This document shows positions 8,031 through 16,641 of a DNA stretch of 64,000 bases, piece by piece. The stretch spans positions 1-64,000 of the forward strand of contig NZ_KB905372.1 in the NCBI RefSeq assembly GCF_000378985.1, given 5' to 3'. The notes beneath the pieces were generated by a model that searched no databases, was not told the DNA's origin, and was given only the letters and a program-made list of their open reading frames with translations. The DNA comes from Ensifer sp. BR816. Its GTDB lineage: Bacteria; Pseudomonadota; Alphaproteobacteria; Rhizobiales; Rhizobiaceae. The translations under genes were made by a program, and so were the position numbers. Numbering within the stretch: position 1 is the stretch's first letter; each line of letters starts with the position of its first letter.

Positions 8031-9227
8031 ATGGCCCGTTCGGGGCCGGAAGTGGCGGATATCTTCCGCCGCTACGGCGAGGCCTATCGTGCCCAGCACA
8101 CATCGCTGTCGACCGCTCAGCGCCGTGTCATGACGGCGATCGAGCTGTGTCGGACTGCCGCGCTCGGTGGGCACGTCGAAGCGTGCGATCAATGCGGCCA
8201 CCGGCGCATCGCCTTCAACAGCTGCCGCGACAGGCATTGTCCCCGCTGCCAATCGCTGGCCCGGGCGCAATGGCTGGAGGATCGACGCGCCGAGCTGCTC
8301 GACACCCAGTACTTTCACGTCGTCTTCACGCTGCCGGAGGCTATTGCCGCCATCGCCTATCAGAACAAGGCGCTCGTCTACGGGCTACTCTTCCGCGCCA
8401 CCGCCGAGACGCTGCGCACCATCGCCGCCGATCCCAAACATCTCGGCGCCGAGATCGGCTTCTTCGCCGTTCTGCACACCTGGGGGCAAAATCTGCTGCA
8501 CCATCCGCACCTGCACTGCGTCGTCCCGGGGGGCGGATTCTCGCCGGACGGCACGCGATGGATCGCCTGCAAGCCGGGCTTCTTCCTGCCGGTCCGGGTG
8601 CTCTCGCGCCTGTTCCGACGCCTGTTCCTGGAGCACCTGGAGAAGGCCTTCAACGCCGGCAAGCTGCAGTTCTTCTCCGACTTACAGGCCTTGAGCGACC
8701 GCAACGCTTTCCGGCGCTATCTGGCGCCGCTGCGAAAGGTCGACTGGGTGGTTTACGCCAAGCCGCCGTTCGCCGGGCCCGAACAGGTGCTCGATTACGT
8801 TGGCCGCTACACGCACCGCGTCGCCATCTCCAACAACCGCCTCGTCGATATCGAGGATGGCGCGGTGCGCTTCCGCTGGAAGGATTATCGGCACGGCGAT
8901 CGGCAAAAGGTCATGACCGTCTCCGCCGACGAATTCATCCGCCGCTTTCTGTTACATGTCCTGCCCGAGGGCTTCCACCGGATCCGCTATTACGGCTTCC
9001 TCGGCAACCGCTACCGCGAGCAAAAGCTTGCCCATTGCCGCGACCTGCTCGGCATGCCGGTACCAGAGCCATCACAGAGCCAGGCTCCGAAGGACTATCG
9101 CGACCGCTACGAGGAACTTACCGGCTGTTCCCTCAGGCAATGCCCGGCCTGTCGCCAAGGGCAGATGATCACCATCGAGACCTTCGACGGCGTCAGCGGA
9201 CCGCCGCGATGCTGGGACACGTCATGA
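8031..9227 (+). CDS. IS91-family HUH transposase
   Basis: A 398-residue protein starting at the ATG at 8031 (MARSGPEVADIFRRYG). An N-terminal zinc ribbon is visible (CDQCGHRRIAFNSCRDRHCP), followed by the HUH motif in HPHLHCVVPGGG and a Tyr-containing segment in YVGRYTHRVAISN. It matches the Y1/Y2-type rolling-circle transposases of IS91 in length and layout. Such enzymes nick one strand and mobilise DNA by rolling-circle transposition, sometimes taking neighbouring DNA with them. The frame is intact. Confidence 0.9.
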   Translation: MARSGPEVADIFRRYGEAYRAQHTSLSTAQRRVMTAIELCRTAALGGHVEACDQCGHRRIAFNSCRDRHCPRCQSLARAQWLEDRRAELLDTQYFHVVFTLPEAIAAIAYQNKALVYGLLFRATAETLRTIAADPKHLGAEIGFFAVLHTWGQNLLHHPHLHCVVPGGGFSPDGTRWIACKPGFFLPVRVLSRLFRRLFLEHLEKAFNAGKLQFFSDLQALSDRNAFRRYLAPLRKVDWVVYAKPPFAGPEQVLDYVGRYTHRVAISNNRLVDIEDGAVRFRWKDYRHGDRQKVMTVSADEFIRRFLLHVLPEGFHRIRYYGFLGNRYREQKLAHCRDLLGMPVPEPSQSQAPKDYRDRYEELTGCSLRQCPACRQGQMITIETFDGVSGPPRCWDTS

Positions 9228-9602
9228 AAGAAGCACGCCGATGTCATCGTCACCGTCGCATCGTTCCGCCGGAAACCGGTCGGTCCCAAGCAGGTGCGTA
9301 CCGTCGCGCCCACCAGCCCCTCCCGGCAGGCTACAGCGGTCATCGTTACCCTTTTCCACTCTGGAATCGGCGCTGCTTTCGCCTACGGCGTTCCCGCAGC
9401 CGCTGCGTCAACACCGCCCGATGATGCCCTTCCGGGGAGGGGGCATGATTCAATCCCCATAGAACCCTGGTCGCGCCCGCGGCTCAGTCCAACACGTTTT
9501 TAGCGCACCGTCGCTGTCGGGCTCGGTGCGCTCCTCAACGTCGATACCCGCGACGCCACGCTAAAAACGCTCTGCATTATGTGGCACGCCACATAACCGT
9601 TC
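9228..9602 (+). other. Non-coding right end of the IS91-type unit
   Basis: No credible gene. The last bases hold TTATGTGGC, AC, GCCACATAA, a perfect palindrome at 9577-9596, followed by CCGTTC and the resumption of tnpB. The half-site TTATGTGGC also occurs inside the RIT repeats. By analogy with IS91 this end should contain the transfer origin of the unit, but that is inference. Confidence 0.5.
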
Positions 9603-9839
9603 TGCGGCGACGTTTTCGTTTTCCGGGCTAAACGTCGCGATCGGCTGCGCTGCATTTACTGGGACGGATCGGGCATGATTTTATCGACGAAGTGGCTGGA
9701 GAGCGGCAAGTTCGTCTTCCCGCCCGTAAAGGACGGCGCGATCTGCATGTCCCCGGAGGAATTTAATCTACTGGTTGCCGGGCTGGACTGGACACGGGTT
9801 CAGCAGAAGGCCGTAAAGCGGCCTACGAAAGCCGCTTGA
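9603..9839 (+). pseudogene. tnpB: IS66 tnpB, 3' part
   Basis: The frame resumes with CGDVFVFRAKRRDRL and continues through YWDGSGMILSTKWLESG to a stop at 9837-9839. It is the missing C-terminal two thirds of the TnpB that starts at 3499. The junction is exact, with the last codon before the insert at 3613-3615 and the first after it at 9603. Without a start of its own this piece is unlikely to be translated usefully. Confidence 0.88.
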
Positions 9840-9887
9840 TCCCATTGTATTTGCTTGAAGATCCATGCCGGTATGGTAGGTTTCGGC

Positions 9888-11444
9888 ATGTCTCTTCCAA
9901 CCGATCAGCTTCCGCAGGATGTCGAGCAACTGAGCCGAATGGTTCTGGCTCGCGATGCCCGGATAGCCGACCTTCAGGAGGAAGTCGCCAGCCTCAAGCG
10001 GCTGATCCATGGCGCGAGATCGGAGATGCTTTCGACCATCGATCCGGCACAGGCGAGCTTTGATCTTGGCGATCTTTCGACTGTCCCGGTCGCCGCTAAT
10101 GACGATCGACCGGACGGCGGCGAGCAAGGTTTGCGATGCAGGCCATCCGCGGCGCGCAATATCGGCTTTCTTCCCAAGCACCTGCCACGATACGACGTCG
10201 TCATTGAGCCGGAAAGTCGTACCTGCTCCTGTTGTGGAGGCGGCCTACATGGCATTGGCGAGACGACGAGCGAGGCGCTTGATGTCGTACCAGCCATCTT
10301 GCGCGTCAGACGGACCATTCGCCCTCGCTATGCCTGCCGGGCCTGCGAGAATGGTGTCTTGCAGGCACCTGCACCGGCACGCTTCATGGATGGCGGCATG
10401 GCGACGACAGCATTGGCCGCCCATATCGTCGTTTCCAAATTCGCCTGGCACCTGCCGCTCTATCGGCAGACACAGATCTTCGCAGGCTATGGCGTAAGCC
10501 TCGATCGTGGAACGCTCGGCATCTGGGTCGCCCGTGTTGCCTGGTGGCTCAAGCCCCTCTACGACAGGCTGCTGGCCTTCATTCGCTCACAGCCAAGGGT
10601 ATTTTCCGACGAGACGCGGTTGCCACGGCTCGATCCGGGGCGAAAGCGAACGAAAGTCTGCCAGCTCTGGGCACAGGCCATCGATGACCGACCCTGGAAT
10701 GGACCCGCCCCGCCGGCGGTCGGCTATATCTTCTCCGAGAGCCGCAGCGCTCGTGAGGCAGAGCGTCAGTTGGCGTCCTTCAACGGCGTTCTCCAGGTAG
10801 ACGGATATACCGCATACAAGACCCTTGCCAGACATCGCGGCAAAAGCAATTCCAGTCCCCTGAGGCTGGCCTTCTGCCTGGCCCATGCCCGGCGCAAGTT
10901 CGTCGACGTAGTCAAGCTGACAGGGTCGCCGGAGGCGCTCACGATCGTCTCGATGCTGGCCGAGATCTATCGGATTGAACAGGAGATCAGGGGGCAAAGC
11001 GCCGAGGACCGTCAAAGCATCCGGCAGCGTCGTTCAGCCCCTGTCATGCGTGAGATAAGGACCCGCCTGCTTGAACTGAAGGACGACATCTCGACCCAGT
11101 CCGCCCTGGCCAAAGCCATCAATTATACGCTGACGCATTGGACGGGTCTCACCGCTTTCATCGACGACGGGACGATAGAGGTCGACTCCAACATTGTTGA
11201 GCGTTCGATGAAGTCCGTTGCCCTGACGAGAAAGAATTCGATGTTCGTGGGTAATGTGAAGGGTGGCGAGACCTTTGCGATCCTGGCCTCGCTCGTTAAC
11301 TCCGCCAAACTGAACGGGCTCGATCCACACAACTGGCTTGCCGATGTTCTCGAACGGATCGTCTCGGGAAGCACCACGATCAACCAGCTCGATAGGCTGC
11401 TTCCCTGGAACTGGAAAGCAGAGCACCATCAGGTTGCCGCATGA
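9888..11444 (+). CDS. tnpC: IS66 transposase TnpC
   Basis: A 518-residue DDE transposase of the IS66 type. The start is taken at MSLPTDQLPQDVEQLSRMVL (9888); ATG at 9873 and TTG at 9855 are alternatives. Visible parts are the coiled-coil N-terminus, the zinc-binding segment CSCCGGGLHGIGE with a second Cys pair (ACRACENG), catalytic Asp in FSDETRLP and LQVDGYTAY, the AHARRKFVD segment, and the Glu in VDSNIVERSMK. It appears intact and overlaps the next gene by four bases. Confidence 0.92.
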   Translation: MSLPTDQLPQDVEQLSRMVLARDARIADLQEEVASLKRLIHGARSEMLSTIDPAQASFDLGDLSTVPVAANDDRPDGGEQGLRCRPSAARNIGFLPKHLPRYDVVIEPESRTCSCCGGGLHGIGETTSEALDVVPAILRVRRTIRPRYACRACENGVLQAPAPARFMDGGMATTALAAHIVVSKFAWHLPLYRQTQIFAGYGVSLDRGTLGIWVARVAWWLKPLYDRLLAFIRSQPRVFSDETRLPRLDPGRKRTKVCQLWAQAIDDRPWNGPAPPAVGYIFSESRSAREAERQLASFNGVLQVDGYTAYKTLARHRGKSNSSPLRLAFCLAHARRKFVDVVKLTGSPEALTIVSMLAEIYRIEQEIRGQSAEDRQSIRQRRSAPVMREIRTRLLELKDDISTQSALAKAINYTLTHWTGLTAFIDDGTIEVDSNIVERSMKSVALTRKNSMFVGNVKGGETFAILASLVNSAKLNGLDPHNWLADVLERIVSGSTTINQLDRLLPWNWKAEHHQVAA

Positions 11445-12025
11445 CAAAATCCACCCAGACCAGTTCCACCAGCCCGGCGCAGGCGGCAACAGCACGGCCG
11501 AAGCTTGACGATGAGGCATTCGAGGCCTTCATTCGCAGGCGGCGTCCTGCGGCGCCGGTGTGGAGCATGAGCGGGCTGGATGGCTATCTCACCGCGTTGA
11601 TCATCGGGCCAAAGTTCATCAACCCCTATCAGTGGATACCCCTGTTCGCCGGTGAGGGCGCCATGGCCTTGCCAATGGAAACCACAGAGCACCAGGCCGT
11701 GCAGACGATCGTCGCCGAATATAACCGCATATCGGCAACCCTTGGGGAAAGGCCGGAAGAATATCGGCCACGCTTCAGTCACATCACCTACTCCCACGAC
11801 AGCTTCGATTGGCACACCGGCTTTCTCCTCGGAACGGAATTCGCCCCCAGACTATGGAGTCCGGTCATCCGCGGCCATGCTGTGACCGGTGACATCATCG
11901 CTCCTATTCGCGCCCTCTGCGACGCCACAAAGATCACCCCGCCCGCCGAAATCATCCAGATCGCTGGTGCCGTCATCAAAATTCGTGACTACTTCATGCC
12001 GCGGCGCGCAAGGCAGAAGTTCTGA
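11441..12025 (+). CDS. UPF0149 (YecA-like) passenger protein of IS66
   Basis: A 194-residue protein of the UPF0149 family, recognised from the MSGLDGYLTALIIGPKFI start of the domain and the FDWHTGFLLGTEFAP segment. Its ATG overlaps tnpC (11441-11444) and it lies inside the right IS66 inverted repeat, so it travels with the element. The C-terminal metal-binding SEC-C tail found in some relatives is absent. The function of this family is unknown. Passenger genes of this kind recur in rhizobial IS66 elements. Confidence 0.8.
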   Translation: MTKSTQTSSTSPAQAATARPKLDDEAFEAFIRRRRPAAPVWSMSGLDGYLTALIIGPKFINPYQWIPLFAGEGAMALPMETTEHQAVQTIVAEYNRISATLGERPEEYRPRFSHITYSHDSFDWHTGFLLGTEFAPRLWSPVIRGHAVTGDIIAPIRALCDATKITPPAEIIQIAGAVIKIRDYFMPRRARQKF

Positions 12026-12091
12026 ACCCGGCCTTCTTCAGACCACTGCAGATGTCAACGGAAATAGCCGTGGGTTGCTCGTAGCGCTTAC

Positions 12092-12099
12092 GATTGGAT
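12092..12099 (+). repeat. 8-bp target-site duplication, right copy
   Basis: GATTGGAT directly after the right inverted repeat that ends at 12091, identical to 2958-2965. It confirms the outer limits of the IS66 element and the original continuity of the IS110 gene. Confidence 0.9.
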
Positions 12100-13179
12100 G
12101 TCTCAAAATTAAAGATTTCGGTTGCGGTTGCAGAGGGCGGCCGCACGGGACAGGTGAGGTTCTATGGCGACATCGGCTCCAGCCCCGGGGTGGTGGCGAC
12201 GATGATCAGGAAGCTGGCGAAGCCAGGGTTGAAGCTGCACTTTTGCTACGAGGCGGGGCCCACGGGCTACGAGCTGTACAGGCAGATTACCGAGGCGAAG
12301 CACGAATGCACCGTGGTGGCGCCCTCGCTCATTCCCAAACGGCCAGGCGAGCGCGTCAAGACCAATCGCCGGGATGCGTTGAGTCTGGCTAAGCTGCATC
12401 GGGCAGGCGAGCTGACGGCCGTATGGGTGCCGGACAGGAGCCATGAAGCCATGCGGGATCTTATGCGAGCCCGAGAGGCGGCCTCGACGGCGTTGAAGGT
12501 GGCTCATCAACAGTTGCAATCCTTCCTTTTGCGTCATGGCCGCATTTACACGGGTAAAAAGCCTTGGACGAAGGCGCATTCAGGATGGCTTTGCGATCAG
12601 ACATTCGACCATCCGGCCCATCAAATCGTGTTCGAAGAATATCGGCGCACCATTGAGGAGGCGGGAGTTCGACTGGACCGCCTAACCGGCCAGGTCAGAG
12701 AGACGGTGGCGTCCTGGTCCATGGCGCCTGTGGTAGATGCCTATCAGACGATGCGCGGCGTCAGCCTGATTACGGCGGTCACCTTCGCCGTGGAGATCGG
12801 CGACGTGCGCCGCTTCGATAGTCCCCGTCAGCTGATGGCCTATCTGGGCCTTGTGCCTTCAGAGAGTTCGACGGGGGAGCGAGTGAAGCGCGGCGGCATC
12901 ACCAAGGCCGGCAACAGCCGAGCACGACGGGTTTTGGTGGAAGGCGCGTGGACCTATCGCTACCCCGCCCGCATGAGCCGGCTGCTGCAGGCTCGCCAAG
13001 GGGGCGTCGCCAAGGTGGCGCGCGAGATAGCCTGGAAGGCGCAGGTGCGTCTGTGCAGCCGCTACCGCAAGCTGATTGCGGCGGGGAAGCTTAAGACGGT
13101 GGTGACGACCGCAATCGCACGGGAGATGGCGGGGTTCCTTTGGGCGATCGCACAGAACGTTGCGCCCAAGGCCATTTAG
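12100..13179 (+). pseudogene. IS110 transposase, 3' piece (residues 13-371)
   Basis: Continues the gene begun at 2930 with VSKLKISVAVAEGG. The N-terminal DEDD (RuvC-like) domain shows CYEAGPTGYELYR and TNRRDALSLAKLHRAGEL. The C-terminal Transposase_20 domain shows MRGVSLITAVTFAVEIGD, AYLGLVPSESSTGERVKRGG and ARRVLVEGAWTYR with the conserved serine region. An internal TTG at 12094 could start a protein, but its first catalytic Asp would then sit at residue 2. The copy is intact apart from the split. Confidence 0.85.
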
Positions 13180-13502
13180 TAAGCTGAGGTCCGAGGATCA
13201 AGCAAAAGGCGGCTTCCAAGGACTGCACGACAAATCTGCTACTGTATAAAGTTGGAGGCAGGGACGCGGTCGGGGAATCCTCGTTGGTACTATGTGGCCG
13301 ACATCCGTCGACGCCCGCTTCTAGACCGAGGCAGCCCCAGACGAACACACGGGAATGCGGTAACCAACCCGCGGATAAGAGCCTGTAAACCGTCGCTTTG
13401 AGGCCCTGTCTCCTGCTTTATACAGCAGCTAAACTTCATATATTCCGCTAAAGTAAGCGGAAGGGCGGATCTGTGACCGTTACTGTTGACGGCGAACATA
13501 AG
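13180..13502 (+). other. IS110 3' non-coding region
   Basis: About 320 bases without a gene. The stretch from about 13240 to 13400, including CTAGACCGAGGCAGCCCCAG, resembles sequence I know downstream of IS110/IS1111 transposase genes in rhizobia. It may form part of the element's guide (bridge) RNA or its right end. The last bases before 13503 flank the next insertion element. Confidence 0.45.
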
Positions 13503-14997
13503 AGTACTACTGTGTCACAAACTTTGTTAATGATTGATTGCGAGAATGGCGATTCAAGCTTCAGATGGAGGGAGCGATGGATCTCCAGGACGGAATCGAA
13601 ACGAGTGAATCGCGTTTTGCGGCCTATGTCGAGGCGCTCGCATCGGCACTGGGTCATGCTGACCGGGTGGCGCCGCTGAAGGCGTATTGCACCGGGCTGC
13701 TTTTGCCAGGCGATCGCAAGAGCGTCGAGCCGATGGCGGCACGGGTGGAGCCTGGTCGTGTCCAGGCGGCGCACCAGTCTCTGCATCACTTCGTGGCGAA
13801 AGCGGACTGGTCGGACGATGCCGTGCTTGACGCCGTGCGGGCGCAGGTTCTGCCGGCCCTTGAGCGTCAGGCGCCGATCCGCGCCTGGATCGTCGACGAC
13901 ACCGGCTTTCCCAAGAAAGGGAAGCATTCGGTCGGTGTGGCGCGGCAGTATTGCGGCCAACTCGGCAAGCAGGACAATTGCCAAGTCGCGGTCAGTCTGT
14001 CAGTTGCCACCGAACAGGCGAGCCTGCCGGTCGCCTATCAGCTCTATCTGCCGGAAAGCTGGGCGAACGACCGCGGCCGGCGGGAAAAGGCGGGCGTGCC
14101 GGAAGACGTTATCTTCCAGACCAAGCCCGCAATCGCGCTCACTCAGATCCGGGCGGCGCTGGATTCCGGCGTCTCGTCGGGCGTTGTGCTGGCCGATGCC
14201 GGTTACGGCAACGACACCGCCTTCCGCACCGGGCTGACAGAGATGGGCATGACCTATGTCGTCGGTGTCCAGGCCTCGATCAGCCTGTGGCCGCCGGGCA
14301 CGCAGCCGCTTCCGCCCAAGCCGTGGAGCGGACGCGGTCGCCCGCCCTCGCTGGCCCGGCGCCAGCCCGGGCACGCGCCCGTTTCCGCCAAGGAACTGGC
14401 GCAAGTCCTGCCCGAGGACGCCTGGCACCGCATCACCTGGCGCGAGGGCACCAAGGCGCCGCTCGCCTCGCGCTTTGCCGCCGTCCGCGTCCGGCCGGCC
14501 CATCGCGATTACTGGCGCTCCGCACCACGAGCCGAGGAATGGTTCCTGATCGAGTGGCCGGACGGCGAGGTCGAGCCGACCAAGTACTGGCTCTCGACCT
14601 TGCCGGAAGATACCGAGCTCACCGACCTCGTCGACCAGGCCAAGCTGAGATGGCGGATCGAACGGGATTATCAGGAACTTAAGCAGGAGATCGGCCTTGG
14701 CCATTATGAGGGCCGAGGTTGGCGCGGCTTCCATCACCACGCCACGCTCGCGATCGCCGCTTACGGTTTCCTGGTCTCCGAACGGAGTCTGATTCCCCCC
14801 TCAGCCCCACGCTCAGCGCCGTTCCTCAAGGCACCTGCGCTATCCAAAGATTATCGACCCCGCGGCGCCGCCGCTCCGTCCCGAACGCCACGTCAGCAAT
14901 TCAATCGCCACCATCAGGATTAGACTCGCCTATGCCTTGGCGCGGCGGCTGCCACGATGTCCATGCTGCCACAGCGGTTTTATGACACAGTAGTACT
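13503..14997 (+). mobile_element. IS701-family element
   Basis: A single DDE transposase gene lies between inverted ends: AGTACTACTGTGTCA from 13503, and its reverse complement TGACACAGTAGTACT ending at 14997 (15 of 15). The element is 1495 bp. No clean target duplication is visible; the flanks TAAG and TAGG are similar at most. The element borders the metabolic cluster and may have removed its upstream part. Confidence 0.8.
13577..14923 (+). CDS. IS701-family DDE transposase
   Basis: A 448-residue transposase starting at the ATG at 13577 (MDLQDGIETSESRFAAYVEA), preceded by GGAGGGAGCG. Catalytic landmarks are WIVDDTGFPKKGKHSVGVAR with the first Asp, VLADAGYGND with the second, and WRIERDYQELKQEIGLGHYE with the Glu. 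Family and order match IS701-type enzymes (DDE_5). The last 70 residues are basic and Pro-rich. The gene appears intact within its inverted repeats. Confidence 0.87.
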   Translation: MDLQDGIETSESRFAAYVEALASALGHADRVAPLKAYCTGLLLPGDRKSVEPMAARVEPGRVQAAHQSLHHFVAKADWSDDAVLDAVRAQVLPALERQAPIRAWIVDDTGFPKKGKHSVGVARQYCGQLGKQDNCQVAVSLSVATEQASLPVAYQLYLPESWANDRGRREKAGVPEDVIFQTKPAIALTQIRAALDSGVSSGVVLADAGYGNDTAFRTGLTEMGMTYVVGVQASISLWPPGTQPLPPKPWSGRGRPPSLARRQPGHAPVSAKELAQVLPEDAWHRITWREGTKAPLASRFAAVRVRPAHRDYWRSAPRAEEWFLIEWPDGEVEPTKYWLSTLPEDTELTDLVDQAKLRWRIERDYQELKQEIGLGHYEGRGWRGFHHHATLAIAAYGFLVSERSLIPPSAPRSAPFLKAPALSKDYRPRGAAAPSRTPRQQFNRHHQD

Positions 14998-15354
14998 AGG
15001 ATGTCGATCCGGGCAGGGCTAGCCGGCTTGTGTTCGACCCACAGCTGATTTCTCTCCCAGGACGTTCTGAACTCCATCGAACCTTTGCAATTCGCCGGGC
15101 GGGCATCGCTCGAAATTTGGCGCTGGTTGCCGCGACTGGAGTGGTGTTCGAGGCACTTGAGTGACAAGAGGCGCTCACGACCGAAGGCGTATTGGCGGCG
15201 GTTGCCAATTCCACAGGCATTGCCCATCTAGAAACGCGATGGCGCCATGCAGGACTTTATATTGGCGAACTTAGCGGCACGCGCGCATAGTTGAAGGGAG
15301 TGGCTTGAACTGCATCGGCCATCATCGCAATCCAATAGAATCGAGTGAAGCGAA
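14998..15354. other. Gap upstream of the metabolic cluster
   Basis: About 360 bases. One frame from about 15029 to 15163 reads VFDPQLISLPGRSELHRT and ends LVAATGVVFEALE, which looks like the tail of a destroyed gene, but I cannot name it. The promoter of the catabolic operon should lie in the second half of this gap. No clear ribosome binding site precedes the GTG at 15355. Confidence 0.35.
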
Positions 15355-16641
15355 GTGCAAATCAAAGACGTCCTCCTCGCGCCTGGCAATGGCGCATTTT
15401 TCTATGACGATCAAGCCGCTATCAGGGCCGGCGCTTCGCAGGACGGTTTCGTCTATCTCGGCGAGCCCGTCACCCCGGGATTTAAATCCATCCGCGTTCC
15501 GGCGCGTTCGCTGAGCGTCGGACTTGTTCTTGCCGACGATACCGTCGTTTGGGGCGACATGATGGGCGTTCAGTATTCTGGTGCCGGCGGTCGCGATCCT
15601 TTGTTCGAAAGCGCCCAAATCTCGGATCTAACCTCGCAGATCGTGATACCGCGCCTTCATGAGGTCGATGCGTCCCAATACCTTGATGCGTGCGAAAAGG
15701 TCTTCGAGCCTTTCGATGGTAAGCGGCTACCTCTCGCGATAGAGTACGGCGTCAGTCAGGTGCTACTTCGAGCTGCCGCCCATCTCCAGCGCAGGACCAT
15801 GGCGGAGATCATTTGCAGTGAATTTGACCTTCCGCTGCCGGCGAGGAGGATTCCGATTTATTGCCAGAGTGGCGATGCTCGCGAAATCAACGTGGACAAG
15901 ATGATCCTGAAGGGCGTGGATGTGCTTCCCCACGGCCTGATAAACTCCCGGCAAAAATTCGGCCAACACGGTCAGACTTTCAAGGAGTTCGTGAAGTGGG
16001 TCGCCGCTCGCATTCGCCAACTCGGCGGCCCTCATTATCAACCAGTGCTACATTTCGATGTCTATGGCTGGATCGGTATGGAAATCGGCCTTGAGCCGCA
16101 ACTTATCGCGGACTTCATCTCCAGCATTGCCGACAGCGTTCCGGGATTTACCATAAACATTGAGTGCCCAGCGGATTTCGGATCGACCCACGCCCAAATG
16201 GAAAACTACGCACGGCTTGTATCGATATTGGATCAACGAGGTTCCAACGCCCGCATTGTCGTGGACGAGCGGTGCAATACGCTCGAAGATATTCGCCTCT
16301 TCGCCGAAGCGAAGGCTGCGCATCTCATCCAAATCAAGACACCCGATGTTGGCTCACTGGCCGATACCGCGCGCGCCGTGCTCCATTGCAAGAAAAACAA
16401 GGTGGGGGCGTATGTCGGGGGAAGTTGCTCTGAAACGGATCTGTCCGCCCGGGCTTCGGTTCACGTATCGGTGGCAACCGATGCAGATATGATGCTCGCC
16501 AAACCGGGAATGGGGGTCGACGAAGGATTCTCGATTGTCGGGAACGAACAGAACCGCCTGCTCGCGATGGTAAACCGTCGCCGGGGTCACGTTGGGAATA
16601 GTCAAACGAAGGGCGCGGTATCTTATGCAAAACAGTCTTGA
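15355..16641 (+). CDS. mal: Methylaspartate ammonia-lyase
   Basis: A 428-residue enzyme of the enolase superfamily that removes ammonia from (2S,3S)-3-methylaspartate to give mesaconate. The three Mg ligands fit D235 in LHFDVYGW, E270 in INIECPAD and D304 in VVDERCN. Q326 and K328 in LIQIKTPDVG correspond to the catalytic Gln and Lys. The KGVDVLPHGLIN segment is typical of the family. Start is GTG at 15355. It overlaps the CoA-transferase gene by 17 bases. No glutamate mutase gene, the usual partner in clostridia, is nearby. Confidence 0.92.
   Translation: MQIKDVLLAPGNGAFFYDDQAAIRAGASQDGFVYLGEPVTPGFKSIRVPARSLSVGLVLADDTVVWGDMMGVQYSGAGGRDPLFESAQISDLTSQIVIPRLHEVDASQYLDACEKVFEPFDGKRLPLAIEYGVSQVLLRAAAHLQRRTMAEIICSEFDLPLPARRIPIYCQSGDAREINVDKMILKGVDVLPHGLINSRQKFGQHGQTFKEFVKWVAARIRQLGGPHYQPVLHFDVYGWIGMEIGLEPQLIADFISSIADSVPGFTINIECPADFGSTHAQMENYARLVSILDQRGSNARIVVDERCNTLEDIRLFAEAKAAHLIQIKTPDVGSLADTARAVLHCKKNKVGAYVGGSCSETDLSARASVHVSVATDADMMLAKPGMGVDEGFSIVGNEQNRLLAMVNRRRGHVGNSQTKGAVSYAKQS

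Larger units (their letters stand above)
7015..9602 (+). mobile_element. Integrase plus IS91-type HUH transposase unit
   Basis: A unit of about 2.6 kb lies between the RIT right repeat and the resumption of tnpB. It carries a tyrosine recombinase and an IS91-family transposase on the + strand. Its edges bear the inverted pair GAACGGTT (7015-7022) and AACCGTTC (9595-9602). Removing 3616-9602 restores tnpB codon for codon, so these limits are well supported as a whole. The exact border with the RIT element and the order of insertion are inferred. Confidence 0.75.
2966..12091 (+). mobile_element. Second IS66-family element, with two nested insertions
   Basis: The ends are imperfect inverted repeats: GTGAGCGCCACGAACACCCCA from 2966, and on the opposite strand GTAAGCGCTACGAGCAACCCA ending at 12091, 17 of 21 identical. 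Both are flanked by the 8-base direct repeat GATTGGAT. Genes in order are tnpA, tnpB (split), tnpC and a UPF0149 passenger gene. Without the inserts at 3616-9602 the element would be about 3.1 kb. It inserted into an IS110 transposase gene. Because tnpB is broken the copy is probably immobile unless helped in trans. Confidence 0.92.

Noticed and set aside
13490..15000. Target duplication for the IS701 element
   Set aside because: Flanks TAAG and TAGG are only similar. Without an exact match the duplication is not claimed.
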